From an uncultured Paracoccaceae bacterium (lineage in GTDB: Bacteria; Pseudomonadota; Alphaproteobacteria; Rhodobacterales; Rhodobacteraceae), in contig CANLVP010000003.1 in assembly GCA_947494675.1 (NCBI GenBank), forward strand, positions 421,791 through 485,790: a stretch of DNA of 64,000 nucleotides. The letters run 5' to 3'. Each line of letters begins with the position of its first letter. Positions within the stretch are counted from its first letter, which is position 1. Made by a program: the position numbers and the translations under genes. Below, in pieces: positions 17,350-28,271 of the stretch. Under the pieces are notes generated by a model. That model searched no databases and was not told where the DNA came from. It saw only the letters and a list, made by a program, of their open reading frames with translations.

Positions 17350-18678
17350 GTGAGCCACCCTGACGCACAAAACCTGGAACACTATCTATCGATCTCTCGC
17401 GCTGTCGCCGGAGAGCTGGATTTGCAATGTGTGCTGAATCAGATTGCGGGCGCGGTGAAGTCGAAACTTCTGAATTACGATCACATGGATGTCACGGTGG
17501 TGCTGGCCACTGACAGGTCTCGACATGTGGCGTTTGAGACCGGGGTGAACACGATCTGGGGCGAGGTTGGCAAACATTTTCCCAATGCGTCGTCGCCGAT
17601 CCGGGAATTGCTCTCAGGCAATGCCGATTTTCTGCTGACGGGTGACGCGTGGAACGACCCACGGTTCCATTTTGATGGTGCGTCTGCCAGCCCGATCTTT
17701 CAGGCGAACCTGCACAGCCGCATTCACGTGCCCATGATGGTGCATGGTGAGGTTTTGGGGGCGCTCAATATCTCATCCCATCAAAAGGAGGTCTATGACG
17801 CTCGTGACGTGGCCGTCGCGCAGAACATCGCGGATTTGATCGCGCCTTATTTCTTTGCGCTGAACAAGGGCGAACAGGCGCGGACGTCTGCGATTGCCGA
17901 AGGGGCAGCGCGCGGCAGGGAGCGGTCGTTGCGGCTGGGCGCGCTGAACCTGACCGAAGCGATGGAGGCGGAACGCCTGCGCCTTGGGATGGAGCTGCAT
18001 GATCAGACCTTGGCCGATCTTTCCGCGATCTATCTGCGGATATCGCAATTGGCGGATGCAAAGGACCCGGACCCAGACGAGCTTGAGCAGTTGATGGATG
18101 CGGTGGCGCGCTGTGCGTCGGAACTGCGGCGGATCGTTGAGAACGCAAAGCCCGGTATTCTGGAGCTTTTTGGGCTGACACAGGCCATTGAGGCGCAGCT
18201 GGAACGCGCAGTTCAGGGACAAGACCGTGAGATCAAGACAACCATCCGGGATGCGACCGGCGATCTGTTGGATCAGAGCGAGGATCGCATCCGACTGACG
18301 GTGTTTCGCATCGTGCAAGAGGCCGTCAATAATGCTGTGAAACATTCAGGCTGCAGGCAGATCAGTGTGGAACTGACGCGCACGGCCCAATCGGTGAAAA
18401 TCGTCGTCGCCAATGACGGGCTGATGCCCCCCGAAGGCTGGCGCAGGTCCAACGGGGGCGTAGGTAATATTCGTGTGCGCGCCGACCTGATTGGGGCCGA
18501 CATCGCCTTTGAGCGGAACCACGACGGTGATGGCAGCCAAACGGTCCTGACCGTTCCGATTGACCTCGCTGAGGCGCAAAGCGAAGCAAGTTCGGACTTG
18601 CCGCATCGCCTTGCGCGCGACGACATTGCGCAGGTGCCGTTTGAGCATCGCAACCTTCATGTGTTGGAGAGCAAATGA
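17350..18678 (+). CDS. GAF-domain sensor histidine kinase (NarL/HisKA_3 type)
   Basis: 442 residues, no membrane segment or signal peptide, so a cytoplasmic sensor. A GAF domain covers about residues 15-170 (SRIHVPMMVHGEVLGALNIS). The dimerisation/phosphoacceptor motif is ELHDQTLADL with H217. The HATPase_c domain follows with N-box EAVNNAVKHSG and G-box GGVGNIRVRADLIGA. Such kinases phosphorylate NarL-type regulators, and one is encoded next with an ATGA overlap. GTG at 17350 is chosen for the AAAAGG upstream; the ligand of GAF is unknown. Position just before a sugar ABC transporter suggests control of that operon. Confidence 0.88.
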   Translation: MSHPDAQNLEHYLSISRAVAGELDLQCVLNQIAGAVKSKLLNYDHMDVTVVLATDRSRHVAFETGVNTIWGEVGKHFPNASSPIRELLSGNADFLLTGDAWNDPRFHFDGASASPIFQANLHSRIHVPMMVHGEVLGALNISSHQKEVYDARDVAVAQNIADLIAPYFFALNKGEQARTSAIAEGAARGRERSLRLGALNLTEAMEAERLRLGMELHDQTLADLSAIYLRISQLADAKDPDPDELEQLMDAVARCASELRRIVENAKPGILELFGLTQAIEAQLERAVQGQDREIKTTIRDATGDLLDQSEDRIRLTVFRIVQEAVNNAVKHSGCRQISVELTRTAQSVKIVVANDGLMPPEGWRRSNGGVGNIRVRADLIGADIAFERNHDGDGSQTVLTVPIDLAEAQSEASSDLPHRLARDDIAQVPFEHRNLHVLESK

Positions 18679-19397
18679 ACATTCTTGTTGCCGAAGATGA
18701 CCCGTTCCACCGGTCGTTCCTGCTGAAAACGGTGCAGCGGAACCTGCCGGGTTGTGATGACGTGCTTGAGGCATCGGGCGGCCAAGAGGCGATCAATATC
18801 GCCATGTCACATGACATCGACGGGGTGATCATGGACCTGCAAATGCCCGAAGTGAGCGGCATCGCTGCAGCTTCAAGAATCTGGGAGAAGTTCCCGGATA
18901 TGCGCATCTTGTTTTGGTCGAATTATTCTGATGAGGCCTATGTCCGGGGCGTGTCCAAGATCGTCCCCAAGCAGGCGGTCTATGGCTATTTGCTCAAGAC
19001 CGCATCGGAAAAACGGTTGAGCCTTGCCGTCACTGGGGTCTTTCAGGAAGCGCAGTGTATTGTGGATCAGGAAATTCGCGGCATTCAACAGCGGACCATG
19101 GATTTGCACGCGGGGCTGTCGAATACAGAGTTCGAGGTGCTGATGGATATCGCCCTTGGGCTGACCGACAAGGCGATTGCCGCGCGGCGTGGGATATCGA
19201 CGCGGTCGGTGCAAAGCAGGCTCAAGCAATTGTATGAAAAGCTGGGCATCGATCAGTCGCCCTTTGATATGGACGACGGCCCTGTGTTCAATTCCCGCAC
19301 GCGTGCTGTTGCGATGGCGCTGTCGCGGGGTTTGCTGAATGCGGATGGCATGAGCGTTGCCGAAGACAGTATGAACCTTTGGCTGAACAAGCATTAG
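18675..19397 (+). CDS. NarL/FixJ-type response regulator
   Basis: 240 residues. Receiver domain with acidic pocket EDD (residues 7-9), phosphoacceptor D54 in VIMDLQMPEVSG and the conserved Lys of YLLKTAS. A LuxR-type helix-turn-helix follows (LSNTEFEVLMDIALGLTDKA and ISTRSVQSRLKQLYEKLGI). An unusual tail of about 40 residues follows the helix-turn-helix (FDMDDGPVFNSRTRAVAMAL). The start overlaps the kinase stop, so the two proteins form a cognate pair. Probably activates the ABC transporter genes 261 bases downstream. Confidence 0.9.
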   Translation: MNILVAEDDPFHRSFLLKTVQRNLPGCDDVLEASGGQEAINIAMSHDIDGVIMDLQMPEVSGIAAASRIWEKFPDMRILFWSNYSDEAYVRGVSKIVPKQAVYGYLLKTASEKRLSLAVTGVFQEAQCIVDQEIRGIQQRTMDLHAGLSNTEFEVLMDIALGLTDKAIAARRGISTRSVQSRLKQLYEKLGIDQSPFDMDDGPVFNSRTRAVAMALSRGLLNADGMSVAEDSMNLWLNKH

Positions 19398-19658
19398 GGG
19401 CGCATTTGCGCCGAGCGTAATGGCCGCGCGACCTTACCGATTGCGGATTCCCGAACCTGATATCGGGGAAGCCCACGACGCCGCCGCCGCCAGCTATGTT
19501 ACCCAATCGTATTGAGCCGCCCGCGCATGACGGGCGTGTCATGGCGCTGTGGTTTGATTGAACCCCGGACCGCCAGCAGGGGGAGAAGTCTGGATGTCCG
19601 GAAACTGCGCGGTGCTGTGAAAGACCAAAGCGTGCTTTCAATAAATGGAGGATGAAGA

Positions 19659-20666
19659 ATGTTGAAGAAAATGCTCATCGGAACAGCGGTTCTGGCGTCT
19701 TGTTTGACCGCCCAGATGGCCGTCGCCGATACCTCGGACAAGCGCATCGCGCTTTCAAATAACTATGCTGGAAACAGCTGGCGTCAGGCTATGCTGGACA
19801 GTTGGGAAAAGGTCGCAGGCGCGGCTGCGGCTGACGGTGTTGTCGCCGAAGCGCCAGCCTTTACCACGGCTGAAAATCAAGTCACCGAACAGGCGGCGCA
19901 AATCCAGAACCTGATCCTTGAGGGCTACGATGCGATTGTGATCAACGCAGCCTCGCCCGATGCGCTGAACGGTGCGGTCAAGCAGGCCTGTGATGCGGGC
20001 ATTGTGGTGGTGTCCTTTGACGGCATCGTGACGGAACCCTGCGCCTACCGAATCGCAGTGGATTTCCACGCCATGGGTAAGCTTGAGGTCGAATACCTCG
20101 CCACACGGATGGACGGCGGCAACTTGTTGGAAATTCGCGGCCTGGCCGGGGTCTTTGTTGACGACGAGATCAGCGCAGGCATCCACGAAGGCGTGGCCGA
20201 AAACCCGCAGTTTGAGATCGTGGGATCGGTCCATGGTGATTGGGCACAAGACGTGGCGCAAAAGGCCGTTGCCGGTGTCTTGCCATCGCTGCCAGAGATC
20301 GCAGCTGTCGTAACGCAGGGCGGTGACGGATATGGTGCCGCGCAAGCCTTTGCCGCGGCAGGGCGTCCCACGCCTCTGATCGTTATGGGCAACCGCTATG
20401 ACGAAATGCTGTGGTGGAAAGAGCAAAAGGACGCCAACGGCTATGAGACGATGTCGGTGTCGATTGCGCCCGGTGTCGGCACATTGGCATTCTGGGTCGC
20501 CCAAATGATCCTGGACGGAAAAGACGTGCCGCAAGACCTGACCGTGCCATTCCTTCAGATCACGCAGGACACGCTGGAAGACAGCCTTGCGACCACGCAA
20601 CCCGGCGGCGTTGCCAACGTGGAATATTCCCTTGAGGATGCACAGGGTGTTGTCGACGGATCATAA
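19659..20666 (+). CDS. CUT2 sugar ABC transporter periplasmic binding protein
   Basis: 335 residues. Signal peptide to about residue 23 (AVA-DTSDK), then a LacI/RbsB-like periplasmic binding fold: [20 protein letters not shown], hinge and pocket segments [20 protein letters not shown] and [23 protein letters not shown] precedes the ATG by about 8 bases. First gene of a four-gene transporter; downstream come the ATPase and two permeases. Ligand unknown; W and aromatic residues in the pocket region ([12 protein letters not shown]) are consistent with a sugar. The preceding two-component system is the likely regulator. Confidence 0.88.
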   Translation: MLKKMLIGTAVLASCLTAQMAVADTSDKRIALSNNYAGNSWRQAMLDSWEKVAGAAAADGVVAEAPAFTTAENQVTEQAAQIQNLILEGYDAIVINAASPDALNGAVKQACDAGIVVVSFDGIVTEPCAYRIAVDFHAMGKLEVEYLATRMDGGNLLEIRGLAGVFVDDEISAGIHEGVAENPQFEIVGSVHGDWAQDVAQKAVAGVLPSLPEIAAVVTQGGDGYGAAQAFAAAGRPTPLIVMGNRYDEMLWWKEQKDANGYETMSVSIAPGVGTLAFWVAQMILDGKDVPQDLTVPFLQITQDTLEDSLATTQPGGVANVEYSLEDAQGVVDGS

Positions 20667-20695
20667 TCGGGCAGGCACCAGCAAGGGCAAGGCAT

Positions 20696-22150
20696 GTGAA
20701 CGCGGACCGCTTAGAGATTGTGACACTGCAAGGCGTCGCCCGGCGCTTCGGGGCGGTTCGTGCGCTGGATGGTGTTGATCTAAGCGTTCTGCGGGGGCAA
20801 TGCCTTGGCCTTGTGGGACATAATGGGGCCGGCAAGTCGACGTTGATGAACGTGCTTGCCGGGACCCTGAATGCAGACCGAGGCGTGCTACGCATTGGGG
20901 ACGCGGAGGTGCAGGGCTTTTCCGCCGCAGTGGCCAAGGCAAACGGCATCCGCTGTGTGTTTCAGGAATTGTCGCTGTGTCCCAATCTGACGGTGGCGGA
21001 AAACACCCGTATTTTCCATGCGGCCCTTTCAGGCCGGGGGTGGCGGGGGCGTGCCAAGGCGCTGATCCGTGCCAAGCTGGACGAGATTTTCCCGGGCCAC
21101 GGCATTGATCCGGGCGACATGGTGGGCGATCTGTCGATTGGTAAACGCCAAATCGTTGAAATCGCTTGTGCATTCACCCAAACGGAAACGCCATTGCGGC
21201 TGGTGATCCTTGATGAGCCGACCTCATCCTTGGATGCGGTGACATCAAAACAACTGCTGGAATTTGTGCGCAAAGAGGTGGATGGCGGGCTGGCCTGTAT
21301 CCTCATTTCGCATGTCTTGGGCGAGGTGCTGGACTACGCCGACGAGATTGTCGTGATGAAGGACGGGTTGATCGTGGCACAGGATGACGCCGCCACATTT
21401 ACCCGCGCCCGCCTTGTGGAGGCGATGGGCAATGTCGCCAAAGCGGCGGACAAGGACGTGGAAGCGCGGCGCGTGATCCGGGGTAATGCCCCCGTCGTAG
21501 TGCAGGCCAATGCAGGTGCGGCCCTGACCGCGCATCAGGGTGAAATCGTGGGGCTCGCGGGGTTGGCCGGTCATGGGCAGACTAAGTTGTTGTTGGACAT
21601 CTTCGAAGCAACAGGCAGCAAAAGGTTGGCTACTCGCGTTGAAGGGCCCGTCGCTTTTGTCGCTGGTGATCGGCAGACGGATGGCGTTTTTCATCGCTGG
21701 TCCATTTCGGCCAATGTCGGGGTGCGCAGCCTGCGCCGCATGGTGCGGCGCGGTGTGATCGACCCGGTGGCCGAGGCGGTCATGGGCGACGAATGGCAGC
21801 GCAAGATCAACATCAAGACGCCCGACATGGGCAGCAATATCCTCTCGCTTTCCGGCGGCAACCAGCAAAAGGCGCTGTTTGCGCGGGCGCTTGCGTCGGA
21901 TGCTCAGATCATTTTGATGGATGATCCAATGCGCGGGGTGGATTTTGGCACCAAACTTGAGGTCTATGAAATCATCCGCCAAGAGGCCGCACGCGGGCGG
22001 ACGTTCCTGTGGTATTCGACCGAGACCGAAGAGCTGCACAACTGCGATCACATCTATGTCTTTCGGGATGGTGCCATCGTCGCAGACATGTCCAACGCTG
22101 AACTGACCGAAGAAAAAATCCTGTCCCATTCCTTTCAGGAGACGGCGTAA
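20696..22150 (+). CDS. CUT2 sugar ABC transporter ATP-binding protein (two ABC domains)
   Basis: 484 residues, RbsA/MglA architecture. First ABC domain: Walker [10 protein letters not shown], signature LSIGKRQ, Walker [13 protein letters not shown]. Second domain: degenerate Walker [10 protein letters not shown], signature [15 protein letters not shown], Walker [13 protein letters not shown]. Only the first Walker A is intact, which is usual for this family. GTG start at 20696 follows AGGGCAAGGC. The gene lies 29 bases after the binding-protein gene and 2 bases before the first permease gene. Confidence 0.92.
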   Translation: MNADRLEIVTLQGVARRFGAVRALDGVDLSVLRGQCLGLVGHNGAGKSTLMNVLAGTLNADRGVLRIGDAEVQGFSAAVAKANGIRCVFQELSLCPNLTVAENTRIFHAALSGRGWRGRAKALIRAKLDEIFPGHGIDPGDMVGDLSIGKRQIVEIACAFTQTETPLRLVILDEPTSSLDAVTSKQLLEFVRKEVDGGLACILISHVLGEVLDYADEIVVMKDGLIVAQDDAATFTRARLVEAMGNVAKAADKDVEARRVIRGNAPVVVQANAGAALTAHQGEIVGLAGLAGHGQTKLLLDIFEATGSKRLATRVEGPVAFVAGDRQTDGVFHRWSISANVGVRSLRRMVRRGVIDPVAEAVMGDEWQRKINIKTPDMGSNILSLSGGNQQKALFARALASDAQIILMDDPMRGVDFGTKLEVYEIIRQEAARGRTFLWYSTETEELHNCDHIYVFRDGAIVADMSNAELTEEKILSHSFQETA

Positions 22151-22152
22151 TC

Positions 22153-23088
22153 ATGTGGCGACAGGTGACCTCACCCCGGGTCCTGCGGGCGATCTTGCCA
22201 GCGGCGTCGTTCGTGATCCTGTTGGCCGCGATCTTTTACGTCCAGCCCCGCGCGATGAGCTATTTCGGCATGAACCTGATGCTGCAATATACCGTTCCCA
22301 TCGCGCTGGCGACGATTGCGCAGATGTTCATCATCACGGTCAATGACCTTGATCTGTCGATTGGCGCCTTTGTCGGGCTAACCGCCTGTATTGGTGCGAC
22401 TTTGCTGGCAGACAGCCCGCTGCTGGGGGTCTTGGCCTTGTTGGCCTGCGTTGGTGCCTATGCGGCGCTTGGGGCTTTGATCTATTGGCGCAACCTGCCC
22501 TCAATCGTTGTCACGCTAGGGATGTCCTTTGTCTGGTTAGGGGGCGCGGTTCTGATCCTGCCAACGCCTGGCGGCACCGCGCCGGGCTGGGTCAAGGCAA
22601 TCATGGGGTTGAAGACGCCCGTCGTACCATTCCCGATCATAGCCACCTTGGTCATCGGGATCAGCGTGCATCTGGTCTTGATGCGGTCGAGCTATGGCAC
22701 CGTTTTGCGCGGCGTGGGTGGCAATCCGCGCGCGGTCAAACGTGCGGGATGGTCGCTGCTGAAAGCAAAGATGGTGATGTACGCTGCCGCCGGGTTCTTT
22801 GGCGTGCTCTCGGGGCTGTCGCTGATCGGTCTGACCTCAGCCGCGGACGCGCATATCGCGGACCGTTACACGCTTTACGCCATCGCCGGGGTGATCCTGG
22901 GCGGCGGCGAGTTTGTTGGCGGACGTGTGTCGCCCATTGGCGCGATCATCGGTGCCCTGACCCTTGCGCTAACGGGGTCGTTCCTGACGTTCTTGCGCAT
23001 CTCACCGGATTGGCAGATCGGGGCGCAGGGCGGCATACTGATCCTCGTGCTCGCCTTGCGTGCACTGATCAAACGGCAGGAGGGGTAA
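22153..23088 (+). CDS. CUT2 sugar ABC transporter permease 1
   Basis: 311 residues, about nine to ten hydrophobic segments, BPD_transp_2 family. Typical motifs: FIITVNDLDLSIGAFVGLTA near the N-terminus and the cytoplasmic loop GGNPRAVKRAGWSLLKAKM. It starts 2 bases after the ATPase stop. A second, distinct permease follows, so the channel is probably a heterodimer. Confidence 0.9.
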   Translation: MWRQVTSPRVLRAILPAASFVILLAAIFYVQPRAMSYFGMNLMLQYTVPIALATIAQMFIITVNDLDLSIGAFVGLTACIGATLLADSPLLGVLALLACVGAYAALGALIYWRNLPSIVVTLGMSFVWLGGAVLILPTPGGTAPGWVKAIMGLKTPVVPFPIIATLVIGISVHLVLMRSSYGTVLRGVGGNPRAVKRAGWSLLKAKMVMYAAAGFFGVLSGLSLIGLTSAADAHIADRYTLYAIAGVILGGGEFVGGRVSPIGAIIGALTLALTGSFLTFLRISPDWQIGAQGGILILVLALRALIKRQEG

Positions 23089-23092
23089 GCGG

Positions 23093-24040
23093 ATGACAGC
23101 GTTCAAAACCCTGAGCGAAAAACCATGGATCTGGTCGTTTTTGGGGATGATCGCCATCTGGGCCGCCACCGCAATCTACACGGGCGGCAAAGGCAGCGCT
23201 GACGTCATCACCGCTGCGCTGTCATTCGCCACTTTCACCGCCATTGTGGGCGTTGGCCAGATGTTCGTCATCGCCACTGGGCCCGGAAACGTCGATCTCT
23301 CCATTCCATCGACCATCGCGCTTTCAGGTGCTGTTGCGATGAAGGTGATGGACGGGTCCAACGCCATGCTGCCCGTGGGTGCCGCAGCGTCATTGGGTTG
23401 TGGGTTGGCAGTTGGGGTCTTGAATTACCTGCTGATCCGGGTGCTGCGCATTCCGCCGATTATCGCCACGCTGAGTTCCAGCTTTTTGATCTTGTCGACG
23501 GCAATCGCCTATGGGCGCGGGCTGAAGATCAAGCCGCCGCCCTTGCTGGCAGAGTTCACAACGGCCCAAGTCTGGGGCCTTCCCGTGCTGGCGCTGTTTT
23601 TTGCGGTCTTCGCATTTGGCATGAGCGTCGTCTTGAACAGAACGATCTATGGCCGCTCTGTCCTTGCGATAGGTCAAAACATGCGGGCGGCGCGTCTTGC
23701 AGGGATTAAGGTCGAGCGGACCCGGTTCCTGACCTATGCGCTCAGCGCTGTTTTGGCGGCGACTTGCGGGTTCTTGCTGGCGGGGTTTTCGGGCGGTGCA
23801 TCGTTGAACATGGGGCAGGAATATCTGTTGGGATCGATTGCTGTGGTGGTGATCGGCGGGACCTCGGTCGCCGGTGGCAAGGCGAACTTGCCCGGCATCC
23901 TGGGCGCATCGATGTTCATGTTCTTGCTGGTCACTATGCTGAACACATTTGGCGCAAGCGCGGGCGTCAGGCTGGTGATGACAGGTCTGATCATCGTGGC
24001 CGTGATCACCATCGCGGGGGGTGAGGACGCGCAGTCCTGA
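23093..24040 (+). CDS. CUT2 sugar ABC transporter permease 2
   Basis: 315 residues, BPD_transp_2 family, about nine hydrophobic segments. MFVIATGPGNVDLSIPSTIA matches the conserved N-terminal region; GQNMRAARLAGIKVERTRF is the coupling loop; YLLGSIAVVVIGGTSVAGGK is the usual C-terminal signature. It begins 4 bases after permease 1 and closes the transporter operon. Confidence 0.9.
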   Translation: MTAFKTLSEKPWIWSFLGMIAIWAATAIYTGGKGSADVITAALSFATFTAIVGVGQMFVIATGPGNVDLSIPSTIALSGAVAMKVMDGSNAMLPVGAAASLGCGLAVGVLNYLLIRVLRIPPIIATLSSSFLILSTAIAYGRGLKIKPPPLLAEFTTAQVWGLPVLALFFAVFAFGMSVVLNRTIYGRSVLAIGQNMRAARLAGIKVERTRFLTYALSAVLAATCGFLLAGFSGGASLNMGQEYLLGSIAVVVIGGTSVAGGKANLPGILGASMFMFLLVTMLNTFGASAGVRLVMTGLIIVAVITIAGGEDAQS

Positions 24041-24167
24041 CCGCATTGCGGGGCCTGCCGTAGCCTGCGCGGAAAACCGCAGTGTCAAAGTCGGTCTTCG
24101 CGGTCATGTCAGTCCTTTCGTGGCTTTACCCTGAGCGACGACAGATCCGTCGCGCAGGAGGTCCCAC

Positions 24168-25301
24168 ATGCCAAAGCATCACGCCTTTGTTGGCTGCTAT
24201 TCGGGGTTTGAGCCGGGGCAATTGGGCTGGGTTGGATCAGACCAGCCGGGGACGGGAATCCTGCCATTTGTGTTTGACAGTGACGACGGAACGCTGACCC
24301 CGGCGGGTGAGGTGATCGCGCAAGCCTCGCCCACATGGTTGGAGCCACATCCAAAGGGACGGTTCCTGATCGCAACCCACGAGCTGTCGCATCACACCGG
24401 GACACCTAAGGGTGTGGGGTATGTGAGTTCCTATGCGGTGCAATCAGACGGAACGCTTCAGAAGGTTTGCACGCAGCATTCCGGTGGGTGGGGCAATACC
24501 TGCGCCACCTTTGATCGCACGGGACGCTACTTGCTTGTGACCCGCTATTGGGAGGGCGGGATTTCGGTTTTTCCGTTTGATCCCGACACCGGCAAGATCG
24601 GGAAAATGACGAATAGCAAGAACCACGACGGCATCGGTCCGCACCCGACCCGGCAGTCGAAGCCTCACCCGCATGGCATCCACGGTGATCCCGTGACCGA
24701 CCTTGTCTATGTGTCTGATCTGGGCACGGACAAGGTGTATCAATATGCGCTTGATACCGCGACTGGATCGCTGTCAGCCCGCGCGAACGTCCCGCTTGCG
24801 CCGATGTCGGGGCCGCGTGGCTTGGCGTTTCATCCGACCCTGCGGGTGGCTTATGTGAATTGCGAGCTGGATGGCACGGTGGTGGTTTGTGCCATTGACG
24901 ATGCGCAGGGATTATCGCCTGTGCAGACCGCCCTTTGCTACCCGTCGGATTTTGACGGGCAAGGGCATCCGGCGAACTTTGGGCAGGCCAGTTTCTGGGG
25001 GGCCGAGGGCTGTTTGTCAGCGGGTGGGGCACATTACTATTACATCTGTCGGGTTCACCAAAGCATTGCGGTTTTCGATGTGGACCCGCAAGACGGCACC
25101 CTGCGCTTTGCCAACAGGCATGCTTTAGTCGACGGGTCCAACGCGCGGAACATGACCCTGACGCCAGAGGGCACACATCTACTGGTCGCCAGTCAGGATG
25201 CAAATTGCGTGGAGAGCTTTCGCATTCATCCGCAAACAGGTGCGCTGACGCTCGAGCATCGGCAAGCGGCGCCAAGTGCGGCGGACGTCGCTGTCTTTTA
25301 G
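24168..25301 (+). CDS. Seven-bladed beta-propeller lactonase (Pgl/YbhE-like)
   Basis: 377 residues of the lactonase family (PF10282 type), with the repeated pattern of SDDGTLTPAGEV, QSDGTLQKV, DTATGSLSARA and DPQDGTLRFANRH at blade ends, and the conserved SKPHPHGIHGDP and GPRGLAFHP segments. Cytoplasmic. Ribosome-binding site AGGAGG is 6 bases before the ATG. It is convergent with the L-fucose operon (stop codons one base apart) and downstream of the CUT2 transporter. It is a candidate for opening fuconolactone, since no other lactonase is encoded in that operon, but that is inference. Confidence 0.82.
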   Translation: MPKHHAFVGCYSGFEPGQLGWVGSDQPGTGILPFVFDSDDGTLTPAGEVIAQASPTWLEPHPKGRFLIATHELSHHTGTPKGVGYVSSYAVQSDGTLQKVCTQHSGGWGNTCATFDRTGRYLLVTRYWEGGISVFPFDPDTGKIGKMTNSKNHDGIGPHPTRQSKPHPHGIHGDPVTDLVYVSDLGTDKVYQYALDTATGSLSARANVPLAPMSGPRGLAFHPTLRVAYVNCELDGTVVVCAIDDAQGLSPVQTALCYPSDFDGQGHPANFGQASFWGAEGCLSAGGAHYYYICRVHQSIAVFDVDPQDGTLRFANRHALVDGSNARNMTLTPEGTHLLVASQDANCVESFRIHPQTGALTLEHRQAAPSAADVAVF

Positions 25302-25302
25302 G

Positions 25303-26070
<768 letters not shown>

Positions 26071-27348
26071 TTACCTTACCCCAAATTCATAGTCGGCAAG
26101 TGATTGCGCGTGCATCTCGATTGAAAAGCCCGGCAGCTTGGGCGGCATATAGGCCGCGTTTTCGATCACGCAGGGCGCGATGAAGTGTTCGTGCAGGTGA
26201 TCGACAAATTCAATCACGCGACCCTCATAGGTGCCTGCGATGCACAGGTAGTCGATCATCGACATGTGCTGCACATATTCACAAAGCCCGACACCGCCTG
26301 CATGTGGGCAAACCTTAAGGTCATGTTTCGCGGCCATCAACATCACGGCCAAAACCTCGTTCAGCCCACCAAGACGGCAGCTGTCGATTTGCACGACGTC
26401 GATGGCACCTTCCATGATCAGCTGCTTGAACATGATCCGGTTCTGGCACATCTCGCCGGTGGCGACCTGAACGGGGGCGACCGCCTGACGGATTTTGCGA
26501 TGGCCGGCGATGTCGTCCGGGCTGGTGGGTTCCTCGATGAACCACGGGTCCACAAAGGATAGCTTTTTGACCCAATCAATGGCTTCATCAACCTCCCACA
26601 CCTGATTGGCGTCGATCATCAGGTTCACGTCGGGGCCACATTCGTCGCGGGCGATGGTCAGGCGGCGAATGTCGTCGGCCAGATCGCGGCCAACCTTCAT
26701 CTTGATGTGCTGGAAACCGGCATCAACCGCTTCGCGGCAAAGACGGCGGAGCTTTGCGTCATCATAGCCCAACCACCCGGCCGAGGTCGTGTAGCAGGGG
26801 TAGCCTTTGGCCTGCAGATTGGCGATGCGATCCGCCTTGCCCTCGGCCTGACTGGTCAGGAAGTCCAAGGCCCATTCCGGTGTGATGCAATCGGTGAGAT
26901 AGCGAAAGTCGATGCACCGGACGAGCTCTTCCGGGGTCATGTCAGCCACCAACTGCCAGACAGGTTTGCCTTCGGCCTTGGCCCAAAGGTCCCAGGCCGC
27001 GTTGACGACGGCGCCGGTGGCTAGATGGATTGCCCCCTTGTCCGGTCCAATCCAACGGAGTTGGCTGTCCGAGGTGACATGCCGCCAGAACCGGCCCATG
27101 TCTTCGGCGATCCAATCAAGCGAGAGGCCGACAACGAGCGGGCGCAGCGCCTCAATCGCGGCGATGCAAATTTCGTTTCCGCGCCCGATGGTAAAGGTCA
27201 GACCATGGCCTTCGAGCTCTGAATCCGTCTGCAGGATGACATAAGCAGCCGAGTAATCGGGGTCCGGGTTCATTGCGTCAGAGCCATCAAGGGATTCTGA
27301 CGTTGGGAACCGCACATCGACCGTTCGCAGATCCGTGATCCGTATCAT
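26071..27348 (-). CDS. L-fuconate dehydratase
   Basis: 425 residues, enolase superfamily, length typical for L-fuconate dehydratase. It starts MIRITDLRTVDVRFPTSESL, a hallmark of FucD. Catalytic KxK (HIKMKVG), metal ligands in MIDANQVW, WFIEEPTSPDD and ATGEMCQNR, and the His of CPHAGGVGL are all present. It removes water from L-fuconate to give 2-keto-3-deoxy-L-fuconate. The ATG at 27348 overlaps the stop of the hydrolase gene (ATGA). Confidence 0.9.
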   Translation of the reverse strand: MIRITDLRTVDVRFPTSESLDGSDAMNPDPDYSAAYVILQTDSELEGHGLTFTIGRGNEICIAAIEALRPLVVGLSLDWIAEDMGRFWRHVTSDSQLRWIGPDKGAIHLATGAVVNAAWDLWAKAEGKPVWQLVADMTPEELVRCIDFRYLTDCITPEWALDFLTSQAEGKADRIANLQAKGYPCYTTSAGWLGYDDAKLRRLCREAVDAGFQHIKMKVGRDLADDIRRLTIARDECGPDVNLMIDANQVWEVDEAIDWVKKLSFVDPWFIEEPTSPDDIAGHRKIRQAVAPVQVATGEMCQNRIMFKQLIMEGAIDVVQIDSCRLGGLNEVLAVMLMAAKHDLKVCPHAGGVGLCEYVQHMSMIDYLCIAGTYEGRVIEFVDHLHEHFIAPCVIENAAYMPPKLPGFSIEMHAQSLADYEFGVR

Positions 27349-28199
27349 GCAGGACGCACCTTTTGTGTTTGCACGCCAAGGTTTTCGATGCCCAGACGCA
27401 TGACCTCGCCGCCTTTCAGGTAGACCTGCGGATTTTGTCCCATGCCGACGCCGGGCGGTGTGCCGGTGGAGATGACGTCGCCGGGTTGGAGCGACATGAA
27501 ACGGGAGCAGTATGAAATCAGATGCGGCACCTTGTAAATCATCGTCTTCGTCGATCCGTCCTGGTAGCGGTGGCCATCGACCTCGCACCACATGGACAGG
27601 TTGTCGTAGTCGCCGACCTCGTCCGGGGTCACCAGCCACGGCCCGGTCGGCCCAAAAGTGTCGCAGCCTTTGCCCTTGTCCCAGGTCCCTGCCCGCTCAA
27701 TCTGGAATTCGCGTTCCGAGACGTCGTTGATGACGCAGAAGCCTGCGATGTGGCTCAGTGCGTCTGCCTCTGCGATGTAGCTGCCGCCAGTGCCGATCAC
27801 GACGCCCAGCTCAACCTCCCAATCGGTCTTGACCGATCCGCGTGGGATCTGGACGTCATCATCTGGGCCGATGATGGCCGAGGTCCATTTGTTAAAAATT
27901 ACGGGTTCTGGCGGAATCTCCGCGCCGGTTTCGGCGGCGTGGTCCGCGTAGTTCAGGCCGATACAGATGAATTTGCCAATGTCGCCGACGCAAGGCCCAA
28001 GCCGCAGGTCTTCTTGTGGTGTGCCCGGCACGATCGGAAGGGTTGTCGCATCAAGGGCGGCAATCTTGGCAAGGCTATCTTTGGACAAGGCATCGCCCGC
28101 AAGATCAGAGATCACGCCACTGAGGTCACGGACATTGCCGTCATCATCAAGAAGACCGGGTTTTTCTTGGCCCGCAGGACCGTAGCGCAATAATTTCAT
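27345..28199 (-). CDS. FAH-family hydrolase, 2,4-diketo-3-deoxy-L-fuconate hydrolase
   Basis: 284 residues. Fumarylacetoacetate hydrolase fold: FICIGLNYADHAAETG, metal-site DWEVELGVVIG, and GDVISTGTPPGVG near the C-terminus. The start MKLLRYGPAGQEKPG is typical of the sugar-acid FAH group. In the L-fucose pathway this enzyme splits 2,4-diketo-3-deoxy-L-fuconate to pyruvate and lactate. ATG at 28199 is chosen over an upstream in-frame start. It is immediately followed by the overlapping dehydratase gene. Confidence 0.82.
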   Translation of the reverse strand: MKLLRYGPAGQEKPGLLDDDGNVRDLSGVISDLAGDALSKDSLAKIAALDATTLPIVPGTPQEDLRLGPCVGDIGKFICIGLNYADHAAETGAEIPPEPVIFNKWTSAIIGPDDDVQIPRGSVKTDWEVELGVVIGTGGSYIAEADALSHIAGFCVINDVSEREFQIERAGTWDKGKGCDTFGPTGPWLVTPDEVGDYDNLSMWCEVDGHRYQDGSTKTMIYKVPHLISYCSRFMSLQPGDVISTGTPPGVGMGQNPQVYLKGGEVMRLGIENLGVQTQKVRPA

Positions 28200-28230
28200 G
28201 AATATCAGCCTTGTCGTCGTATAAGTGGCA

Positions 28231-28258
28231 ATCCGGCCCACCCGAAGGCAGGCCGGAT
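28231..28258 (-). terminator. Intercistronic hairpin after the fucose-locus binding-protein gene
   Basis: Perfect 8-bp inverted repeat ATCCGGCC / GGCCGGAT with a 12-base loop, 13 bases after the binding-protein stop. No U-tract on the minus strand. Likely protects the 3' end of the binding-protein message or weakens read-through into the catabolic genes. Confidence 0.55.
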
Positions 28259-28271
28259 CGGGGAGAAACGC

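Noticed and set aside
19399-19412. GGCGCA-TT-TGCGCC as a terminator after the response regulator
   Set aside because: The loop would be only two bases (or the stem four), and no U-run follows; too weak to list.
20696-22150. Degenerate second Walker A in the CUT2 ATPase as a sign of inactivation
   Set aside because: This is normal for RbsA/MglA-type double ABC proteins; the first site and both signatures are intact.
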